DNA of 64,000 nt, taken from contig NZ_CP059163.1 in assembly GCF_013466785.1 (NCBI RefSeq), positions 2,852,001 through 2,916,000 of the forward strand. Direction: 5' to 3'. Under the pieces are notes generated by a model. It did no database searches, was not told the DNA's origin, and saw nothing but the letters and a program-made list of their open reading frames with translations. This DNA comes from Nocardioides marinisabuli. Lineage in GTDB: Bacteria; Actinomycetota; Actinomycetes; Propionibacteriales; Nocardioidaceae. Position 1 is the stretch's first letter, and each line of letters begins with the position of its first letter. Of the stretch, positions 8,426 to 15,388 are shown in pieces. A program made the position numbers and the translations under genes.

Positions 8426-10029
8426 TCGAGCTGCGCGGCATCCGCTTCGGCTACGCCACCGGGCCCGACGACGAGCGCCGCATCCTCGACGGCGTCGACC
8501 TGGTCGTCGAGGAGGGCGAGCTGGTGGTGGTCTCCGGCCCCACCGGCGTCGGCAAGTCGACCCTGCTCGGGGTCGTCACCGGGCTGGTGCCGCGCTTCTC
8601 CGGCGGCGTCCTCGAGGGCGACGTGCTGCTCGACGGCGAGAGCATCGTGCACCGGCCGCCGCGCGAGCGGGCCCACGCGATCGGGTACGTCGGGCAGGAC
8701 CCGGCCCGCGGCTTCGTGACCGACACCGTGGAGGAGGAGCTGGCCTACGGGATGGAGCAGCTCGGCCTGCCCGGCGAGACGATGCGCCGTCGTGTCGAGG
8801 AGACCCTCGACCTGCTCGGCATCGCCGACCTGCGCTCCCGCGACCTGCGCACGCTCTCGGGCGGCCAGCAGCAGCGGGTGGCCATCGGCTCGGTGCTGAC
8901 CATGCACCCCCGCCTGCTGGTGCTCGACGAGCCGACCTCGGCGCTCGACCCCACCGCCGCCGAGGAGGTGCTGGCCACGCTGACCCGCCTGGTGCACGAC
9001 CTGGGTGTCTCGGTGCTCCTGGCCGAGCACCGCCTCGAGCGCGTGGTGCCGTTCGCCGACACCATGTGCCTGCTGCCCGGCGACGGGCGGCTGCTGGTGG
9101 GCCCGCCCGCCGAGCTGCTGCGCACCTCGCCGGTCGCGCCGCCGATCGTCGAGCTGGGCCGCGCCGCCGGCTGGTCGCCGCTGCCGCTGAGCGTGCGCGA
9201 GGCGCGCCGCGCCGCCAGGTCGCTGCGCCCCCGGCTGGTCGACCCGCCGGAGGAGCGCGCCACGGTGAGCCACGACCCCCGCACGGGCCTCGTGGCCCGC
9301 GGCCTGACCGTCAGCCACGGCGCGACCGTCGCGGTGCGCGAGGTCGACCTGAGCCTGCCGCCAGGCCGGGTGACCGCGCTGATGGGCCGCAACGGCGCCG
9401 GCAAGTCGTCGCTGCTGTGGGCGCTGCAGGGCACCGGTCGCCGCTTCGCCGGAGCCGTCACCGCGGCGGGCACCGACCCGGCCTCGGTCCAGCCCGCCGA
9501 GCGCAGGGCGTTGGTGGGCCTGCTGCCCCAGAACGCCGCCGACCTGCTCTACCTCGAGACCGTCGACGAGGAGCTGGACGCCGGCGACCCCGCCGGCTCC
9601 CCGGGCGCCTGTCGGGCCCTGCTCGACCGGCTGGTGCCCGGCATCGACGGCGGCGCCCACCCCCGCGACCTCTCCGAGGGCCAGCGCCTGGCGCTGGCCC
9701 TGGCCCTGGTGGTGGCGGCCCGCCCCGGGGCGGTGCTGCTCGACGAGCCCACCCGCGGCCTCGACTACTCGGCCAAGGCCGAGCTGGCCCGGGTGCTGCG
9801 GGCCCTGGCCGCCGAGGGGCACGCCGTCCTGGTCGCCACCCACGACGTCGAGTTCGTGGCCCAGGCCGCCGACGACGCCGTGGTGATGGCCGAGGGCGAG
9901 GTCGTCTCCTCGGGGCCGGCCCGCCGCGTGGTCGTCGAGTCGCCCGCCTTCGCGCCCCAGGTCACCAAGGTGCTGGGCGCGCCGTGGCTGCGCGTCGACG
10001 AGGTCGTCACCGCCCTGGAGCCGGCGTGA
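8422..10029 (+). CDS. ECF transporter ATPase, two ABC domains fused in one chain (A-A')
   Basis: 535 residues, GTG overlapping the T gene. Domain 1 has Walker A GPTGVGKST (39-47), signature LSGGQ (145-149) and Walker B LLVLDE (165-170). Domain 2 has Walker A GRNGAGKSS (322-330), a variant signature LSEGQ (417-421) and Walker B AVLLDE. Most ECF modules encode the two ATPases separately; here they are fused. It powers substrate release from the S subunit encoded next, which it overlaps by 4 nt. Confidence 0.9.
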   Translation: MIELRGIRFGYATGPDDERRILDGVDLVVEEGELVVVSGPTGVGKSTLLGVVTGLVPRFSGGVLEGDVLLDGESIVHRPPRERAHAIGYVGQDPARGFVTDTVEEELAYGMEQLGLPGETMRRRVEETLDLLGIADLRSRDLRTLSGGQQQRVAIGSVLTMHPRLLVLDEPTSALDPTAAEEVLATLTRLVHDLGVSVLLAEHRLERVVPFADTMCLLPGDGRLLVGPPAELLRTSPVAPPIVELGRAAGWSPLPLSVREARRAARSLRPRLVDPPEERATVSHDPRTGLVARGLTVSHGATVAVREVDLSLPPGRVTALMGRNGAGKSSLLWALQGTGRRFAGAVTAAGTDPASVQPAERRALVGLLPQNAADLLYLETVDEELDAGDPAGSPGACRALLDRLVPGIDGGAHPRDLSEGQRLALALALVVAARPGAVLLDEPTRGLDYSAKAELARVLRALAAEGHAVLVATHDVEFVAQAADDAVVMAEGEVVSSGPARRVVVESPAFAPQVTKVLGAPWLRVDEVVTALEPA

Positions 10030-10871
10030 GCACCCCGGTGCTGACCCGCGTCGCAGCCGTGCCGCTGGGCCGGCGCTCGGCGCTCGTGCTCGCCCTGGCC
10101 TCGGTGGCCGGGCTGATGATGCTGGTCTGGCCGCTGCTGCTGCAGGTGCCCGAGGGCACCCGGGTCGACCCGCCGTTCCTCTTCCTGGCGCTGCTGCCCG
10201 TCGTGGTCGCGGTGGTGCTGGCCGAGGTCAGCGAGGGCGGCCTCGACGCCCGGGTGCTGGCGGTGCTCGGGGTGCTCAGCGCCGTCAACGCCCTGGCCCG
10301 GGCCATCTCCCCGGGCATCGCCGGGGTCGAGCTGGTCTTCTTCCTGCTGGTGCTCGGCGGCCGGGTCTTCGGGCCCGGGTTCGGGTTCGTGCTGGGCTGC
10401 ACCAGCCTCTTCGCCTCCGCCCTGGTCACCGCCGGGGTCGGGCCGTGGCTGCCCTACCAGATGCTGGTCGCGGCCTGGGTCGGCATGGGCGCCGGCCTGC
10501 TGCCGCGCCGCCCCCGCGGGCGCAGCGAGATCGCGATGCTGGTCGTCTACGGGATCGTGGCGGCCTACGTCTTCGGCGCCCTGATGAACCTGTCGGGCTG
10601 GCCGTTCACCTTGGGGGTCGCGGTGCCCGGCCACGAGGGCGACCTCAGCTACGTCGCCGGTGCGCCGGTGCTCGAGAACCTGCACCGGTTCGCGATCTAC
10701 ACCCTGCTGACCTCGACCGGCGGCTGGGACACCCTGCGGGCGGTCACCAACACGGTGGCGATCGTGCTCCTGGGGCCCTCGATCCTGGCCGTCCTGCGCC
10801 GGGCGGCCCGCCGGGCCACCGTGACCGGCAGCGTGACGGGCAGCGTGACGGGGGTCAGGGACGGATCCTGA
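10026..10871 (+). CDS. ECF transporter substrate-binding S subunit, probably for corrinoids
   Basis: 281 residues, GTG overlapping the ATPase stop. About six to seven hydrophobic helices are visible (LVLALASVAGLMMLVWPLLL, FLALLPVVVAVVLAEV, VFFLLVLGG, FVLGCTSLFASALV and others). The C-terminus is basic with a short VTGSVTGSVTG repeat from a 12-nt triplication at 10820-10855. I do not recognise a named S family such as BtuM or CbrT. Corrinoid specificity is inferred only from the riboswitch and toroid neighbours. Its 3' end overlaps the convergent dehydrogenase gene by 17 bp. Confidence 0.75.
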   Translation: MSTPVLTRVAAVPLGRRSALVLALASVAGLMMLVWPLLLQVPEGTRVDPPFLFLALLPVVVAVVLAEVSEGGLDARVLAVLGVLSAVNALARAISPGIAGVELVFFLLVLGGRVFGPGFGFVLGCTSLFASALVTAGVGPWLPYQMLVAAWVGMGAGLLPRRPRGRSEIAMLVVYGIVAAYVFGALMNLSGWPFTLGVAVPGHEGDLSYVAGAPVLENLHRFAIYTLLTSTGGWDTLRAVTNTVAIVLLGPSILAVLRRAARRATVTGSVTGSVTGVRDGS

Positions 10872-12027
10872 GGATCTTGTCGTCCTCGGCGCCCGGGCTG
10901 CCCCGGCCGTCGCGGTTGCTGGTGGTCACCCACAGCGACCCGTCGGGCGCCTCGGCGACGGTGCGCAGGCGGCCGTGCTCGCCCACCAGGTACGCCGTCG
11001 CCTCGCCGGCCCGGCGACCCTGGTCGTCGACCTCGACGCGCCAGAGCCGCTCGCCCTGCAGCGCGCCGAGCCACAGGTGGCCGCCCGCCAGCGCCAGCCC
11101 CGAGGGCGAGGCCTCCCCGGTGGGCCAGGTGACCTGCGGGTCGACGTACGCGTCCTGCTCGCCGACCCCCTCGACGGCCGGCCACCCGTGGTCCTCGCCG
11201 CCGTCGATGCGGTTGAGCTCGTCGGCGGTGCTGTCGCCGAACTCCGAGGCCCACAGCCGGTCGCCGACGAAGGCCAGGCCCTGCACGTTGCGGTGGCCCG
11301 AGGAGAAGACCGGGCTCTCGGGGCGGGGGTTGCCCGGGGCCGGCTCGCCGTCGGTGGTGATCCGCAGGATCTTGCCGCCGAGGCTGTCGGGGTCGGGGGC
11401 CCGGGAGGGTTCGCCGGCGTCACCGGTCGAGACGTAGAGGTGGCCGTCGGGGCCGAAGAGGAGCCGGCCGCCGTCGTGGATGAAGCCGTTGGGGATGCCG
11501 GTCAGCACCGGTTCGGTCTCGCCCAGCCGCATCCCGCGCAGCCGGGCCCGCACCACCCGGTTGTCCTCGGCGGTGCTGACGTAGAGGTAGAGCATCCGGT
11601 CGTCCTCGAAGTCCGGCGAGACCGCGACGCCCAGCAGGCCCGCCTCGCCCTGCGCGACCCGTTCCTCGACGGTGCCGGCCACGACCACTCGGTGCTGCTC
11701 GCCGCGCAGCAGCAGCACCCGGCCGCTGTCCCGCTCGGTGACGACCGCGTCACCGTCGGGCAGGAAGTCCAGACCCCACGGCACCTCGAGCCCGGTCGCG
11801 ACGGTCTCGAGCAGCCGCGGCGCCCGGGCCGGGGCCGTGGACGTCGACGCCGTGGCGGAGGGGGAGGGGGAGTCGGACCCCGACCCGGTCGGGGTGGCCG
11901 GCAGCGGTGTGGTGTCCGGCGTCGTCTCGATGATCCGCACGTCGGTGCTGTTGCCCTCCTCCAGGCAACCGCCGAGCAGCACCGCACCCAGCAGGGTGCC
12001 GGCGAGCAGGGCCGGCCGGCGCCTCAC
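10855..12027 (-). CDS. PQQ-dependent sugar (glucose/sorbosone-type) dehydrogenase lipoprotein
   Basis: 390 residues, GTG overlapping the upstream hydrolase stop. An N-terminal lipoprotein signal (LLGAVLLGGC, Cys21) and a Pro/Ser/Thr linker precede a six-bladed beta-propeller of the GDH/sorbosone-dehydrogenase family: GLEVPWGLDFLPDG, GEAGLLGVAVSPDF, GGRLLFGPDGHLYVSTGD, GGKILRI, SSGHRNVQGLAF. These are the usual active-site and PQQ/calcium-site blocks. It probably oxidises a sugar at the cell surface; the substrate is unknown. No PQQ biosynthesis genes are in the window. Confidence 0.85.
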   Translation of the reverse strand: MRRRPALLAGTLLGAVLLGGCLEEGNSTDVRIIETTPDTTPLPATPTGSGSDSPSPSATASTSTAPARAPRLLETVATGLEVPWGLDFLPDGDAVVTERDSGRVLLLRGEQHRVVVAGTVEERVAQGEAGLLGVAVSPDFEDDRMLYLYVSTAEDNRVVRARLRGMRLGETEPVLTGIPNGFIHDGGRLLFGPDGHLYVSTGDAGEPSRAPDPDSLGGKILRITTDGEPAPGNPRPESPVFSSGHRNVQGLAFVGDRLWASEFGDSTADELNRIDGGEDHGWPAVEGVGEQDAYVDPQVTWPTGEASPSGLALAGGHLWLGALQGERLWRVEVDDQGRRAGEATAYLVGEHGRLRTVAEAPDGSLWVTTSNRDGRGSPGAEDDKILRIRP

Positions 12028-12935
12028 CCGCACCGCTCGAGCAGCTCGAGGAGCAGGCGGTGCACCTCGTCGGGGTGCTCCAGCGGCAGGAAGTGGCTGC
12101 CGGGCAGCTCGTGGTACGCCGCCCCCGGCACCCGGGCGGCCGCCCGGGCCATGTCGCGCGCCCCGGCCAGCACGTCCCAGGTGCCGGCCACGAAGGTGAC
12201 CGGCACCCGCAGGTGGCGCAGCGAGACCCGGGCGTGCTCGGAGGTGCGCAGCGCGAGGTGGAAGTACCAGTCGAGGGGGGTGGTCAGGAACTCGCGCACC
12301 GCCATCGCCGCGATGTCGGGGTCGCGCACCGGCAGCATGAAGCCGGTGTGGCTCAGGGCCGTGATCGTGCGCGGACCGATCGGCAGCCGCGTCGAGATCG
12401 GGGTGAGCGCGCAGCCGGCGTGCTTGGCCACACGGGCGGCGTTGACGGTCAGCAGCCGGGCCACCGGCCGCGGCAGCCGCAGCGGGGCGAGCATCGTGGC
12501 GAAGGTGTCGCCGGGCACCCCGGCCACGGCGAAGAGGCCGCTGACGCGCTCGGGGTGGCGCAACGCGAGCTCGAACATGGTGTTCACGCCCATCGACCAG
12601 CCCATCAGCACCGCCCGGTCGATGCCGAAGTGGTCCATCACGGAGAGCCCGTCGTCGACGATGTCCTCGATCCCGCAGTGGGACCTGTCGCGGGGGCGCT
12701 CGGAGCCGCCCACCCCGCGGTGGTGCCACGACACCACCCGCACCCCGCAGCCGGGGTCGAGCAGGGCCGGCCAGGCGTAGGCGCTGGTGCCGAGCCCGTT
12801 GCACAGCACGACCGTGGGGCCCTCGATGGTGCCCTCGGGGTCGTTGGTCCAGGCTCGCAGCCGGGTCCCGTCGTCGGAGATGACCTCGGAGAACGCGAGG
12901 GACGGCGTCGAGGTGCGGGCCTGGGAGGTCGGCAT
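12024..12935 (-). CDS. Alpha/beta hydrolase
   Basis: 303 residues. The start is set at ATG 12935 because CACAAT (12942-12947, minus strand) lies exactly 6 nt upstream, a leaderless arrangement; an in-frame ATG at 12953 lies before that -10. The fold is clear: oxyanion region VVLCNGLGTSAYAWP, nucleophile elbow GWSMGVN, and catalytic His in LPGSHFLPLEHPDEV. The substrate cannot be told from sequence. It is the first gene of a two-gene unit with the PQQ dehydrogenase. Confidence 0.85.
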   Translation of the reverse strand: MPTSQARTSTPSLAFSEVISDDGTRLRAWTNDPEGTIEGPTVVLCNGLGTSAYAWPALLDPGCGVRVVSWHHRGVGGSERPRDRSHCGIEDIVDDGLSVMDHFGIDRAVLMGWSMGVNTMFELALRHPERVSGLFAVAGVPGDTFATMLAPLRLPRPVARLLTVNAARVAKHAGCALTPISTRLPIGPRTITALSHTGFMLPVRDPDIAAMAVREFLTTPLDWYFHLALRTSEHARVSLRHLRVPVTFVAGTWDVLAGARDMARAAARVPGAAYHELPGSHFLPLEHPDEVHRLLLELLERCG

Positions 12936-12978
12936 GCGCCGATTGTGCCGCACCGCGCGGGCGTCGGCCCGCGGGTGC

Positions 12979-13221
12979 TCAGAAGTGCTGCGCGCGCGGT
13001 GGGTGGTGGGGGTCGTGGTGCTGCTGCTGGCGGTGGTGGCGCGCGAGCTCGAGGCGCTCGAGGTAGGTCTCCACCTCGTGGCGCTCCACCCGGCGACGGG
13101 CGGCGTCGGTGCTGGCCACCATGGCGTTGTGCTGGGCGCGCTCCTGGGAGGCGACGGGCCAGCGGCGGGCGGCGTCGGCGAGCCCCAGGACAGGCAGGAC
13201 GAGGTGGCGGGCGAGAGACAT
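12979..13221 (-). CDS. Small protein of unknown function
   Basis: 80 residues in a 390-nt stretch otherwise without genes. It begins MSLARHLVLPVLGLADAARR and ends in a His/Gln-rich tail. GGGGAG precedes the ATG by 7 nt, and a TAGTGT -10 lies at 13255-13260 on the minus strand. The central part (EVETYLERLELARHHRQ) is amphipathic. No family is recognised. The start signals favour a real gene, but the tail composition is odd. Confidence 0.45.
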   Translation of the reverse strand: MSLARHLVLPVLGLADAARRWPVASQERAQHNAMVASTDAARRRVERHEVETYLERLELARHHRQQQHHDPHHPPRAQHF

Positions 13222-13324
13222 CGAGGGGCTCCCCAGGGGGTCGGCGAGACCCCGACACTAGGACGCGTGACCGACGCTGGGGAGACCGTGGCGTCAAGCC
13301 TGCGTGAACAGCCAGGTCAGCGAC

Positions 13325-14203
13325 TCAGTCGAGGACCGGCACCCGGGCGCGCTGGGAGCGGGTGGCGCCGATGCTGGCCAGCACCACGCAGGCCACGGCG
13401 ACGTACTGCACCGCCCCGAGCAGCTCGCCGAGCACGATGATGCCGGCGAGGGCGGCGGCGGCCGGCTCCAGGCTCATCAGGATGCCGAAGACGGCCGGGC
13501 GCAGGCTGCGCAGCGCGACCAGCTCGCAGCTGTAGGGGATCACCGACGACAGCAGGCCGACCGCGGCGCCGATGAGCAGCACCCGCGGGTCGAGCAGGTC
13601 GCTGCCGCCGGTGCCGACGGCGAAGGGCAGCAGCACCAGGGCGGCGACCGCGCTGGCCAGCACCAGGCCGTCGACGCCCTCCCAGTGCCTGCCGGTCTCG
13701 GCGCTGAGCAGGATGTAGGCCGCCCACGCGGCGCCGGCCAGCAGCGCGAAGCCGACGCCGGCCCAGGTCAGGTCGTCGCCGTCGAAGCCGAGCAGCGCGA
13801 CCCCCACCCCCGCCAGCACCACCCAGACGAGGTCGCGGGCGCGGCGCGAGCCCAGCACGGCCAGGGTGAGCGGACCGATGAACTCGATGGTCACCGCCAC
13901 CCCCAGCGGGATGCGGGCGAAGGACTGGTAGATCGACCAGTTCATCAGGCCCAGGCTGAGCCCGAACGCCACCACCACCGCCCAGTCGCGCCGGGTGCGT
14001 CCACGCAGGCGCGGGCGCACGACCAGGGCGAGCACCAGCACGCTCGAGGCCAGGCGCAGCCACACCATCGTGGTCGGGCCGATCTCGTCGAAGATCGACT
14101 TCGCGACGCTGGCGCCGAGCTGCACCGAGGCGATCCCGATGAGGACCAGCCACACGGGTGACACGGCCCGCGGCAGGGGCGACGATGAGTTCGGGCCGAC
14201 CAC
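13325..14203 (-). CDS. EamA-family exporter (RhtA-like)
   Basis: 292 residues, ten predicted membrane helices in two EamA repeats. Typical blocks are VWLRLASSVLVLAL, ARIPLGVAVTIEFIGPLTLA and YSCELVALRSLRPAVFGILMSLEPAAAALAG, the last characteristic of the RhtA threonine/homoserine exporter branch. GTG 14203 is the start: TACATT (14210-14215, minus strand) ends 6 nt before it. It likely exports an amino acid or related small molecule and is divergent from the Asp-box gene. Confidence 0.88.
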   Translation of the reverse strand: MVGPNSSSPLPRAVSPVWLVLIGIASVQLGASVAKSIFDEIGPTTMVWLRLASSVLVLALVVRPRLRGRTRRDWAVVVAFGLSLGLMNWSIYQSFARIPLGVAVTIEFIGPLTLAVLGSRRARDLVWVVLAGVGVALLGFDGDDLTWAGVGFALLAGAAWAAYILLSAETGRHWEGVDGLVLASAVAALVLLPFAVGTGGSDLLDPRVLLIGAAVGLLSSVIPYSCELVALRSLRPAVFGILMSLEPAAAALAGIIVLGELLGAVQYVAVACVVLASIGATRSQRARVPVLD

Positions 14204-14245
14204 GCGGTCAATGTACGGGTGGGACGTCGAGGAGAGGACAGCGAC

Positions 14246-15349
14246 ATGACGCAGCAGGGCAGGACGGTGCTGATGGTCGGCACCCGCAAGGGACTGTGGG
14301 TGGGGGAGTCCGACGAGCGGCGCCAGGAGTGGTCGTTCACCGGCCCCCACCACGACATGCAGGAGGTCTACTCCTGCCTGGTCGACACCCGGGTGCGCGA
14401 CGAGCACGGCCGGCCCCGGTTGCTGGCCGGTGCCGCCTCGACGTGGTTCGGGCCGCAGGTGCAGGTCTCCGACGACCTCGGCGGCGCCTGGCACGAGGCG
14501 GAGCAGCCGCCGACCTTCCCCGACGACGTCGACGCCTCGGTCGAGCGGGTGTGGCAGCTGGTGGCGGGCAGCGAGCCGGGGGTGCTGTGGGCCGGCACCG
14601 AGCCGGGGGCGGTGTTCCGCTCCCGCGACGACGGCCGCACCTGGCAGCTCGAGCGCGCCCTGTGGGACCACCCGCACCGTCCGCAGTGGGTCGCGGGATT
14701 CGGCGGCCAGGCCTTCCACACCGTGCTGCCGCACCCCACCGACCCGGGCTCGGCGGTGGCGGCGCTCTCGACCGGCGGCGTCTACCGCACCACCGACGAC
14801 GGCGCGTCGTGGCACCCGCGCAACCAGGGCATCCGGGCCGAGTTCCTGCCCGAGGGCGAGCAGTACCCCGAGTTCGGCCAGTGCGTGCACAAGGTCGCGC
14901 GCCACCCCGCCCGCCCTGAGCGGCTCTTCGCGCAGAACCACGGAGGTGTCTACCGCTCCGACGACGAGGGCGGCAGCTGGACCTCGATCGCCGACGGTCT
15001 GCCGGCCGACTTCGGCTTCCCGGTGGTGGTGCACCCGCACGAGCCCGACACGGCCTACGTCTTCCCCCTCGCCGGCGCCGACGGCCGCTACCCGCCCGGG
15101 GGCCGCGCCCGGGTGTGGCGCTCGCGCGACGCGGGGGAGAGCTGGCAGGAGCTGGGCGAGGGCCTGCCCGACAGCTTCTTCGTCGGGGTGATGCGTGACG
15201 CGATGTGCAGCGACGACCACGCCTCGGCCGGGCTCTACGTCGGCGCGCGCAACGGCAGCGTCTGGGCCTCCGCCGACTCCGGCGAGACCTGGCGCTGCGT
15301 CGTCAGCGACCTGCCCGACGTGGTCTGCGTGCGCGCCGCCTCCTACTGA
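14246..15349 (+). CDS. Asp-box (BNR-like) beta-propeller protein
   Basis: 367 residues, ATG 14246 preceded by GAGGAGAGGA. Six Asp-box motifs of the form SxDxGxxW occur along the chain: SDDLGGAW, SRDDGRTW, TTDDGASW, SDDEGGSW, SRDAGESW, SADSGETW. This is the beta-propeller architecture shared by sialidases, VPS10-like proteins and photosystem assembly factors. No signal peptide is present, so it is cytoplasmic. No sialidase catalytic Arg triad or Tyr is evident. The function is unknown. Confidence 0.8.
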   Translation: MTQQGRTVLMVGTRKGLWVGESDERRQEWSFTGPHHDMQEVYSCLVDTRVRDEHGRPRLLAGAASTWFGPQVQVSDDLGGAWHEAEQPPTFPDDVDASVERVWQLVAGSEPGVLWAGTEPGAVFRSRDDGRTWQLERALWDHPHRPQWVAGFGGQAFHTVLPHPTDPGSAVAALSTGGVYRTTDDGASWHPRNQGIRAEFLPEGEQYPEFGQCVHKVARHPARPERLFAQNHGGVYRSDDEGGSWTSIADGLPADFGFPVVVHPHEPDTAYVFPLAGADGRYPPGGRARVWRSRDAGESWQELGEGLPDSFFVGVMRDAMCSDDHASAGLYVGARNGSVWASADSGETWRCVVSDLPDVVCVRAASY

Positions 15350-15388
15350 CCCGCCGCCGGCGTACGGCGGGCTGCTCGACCGCCGGGG

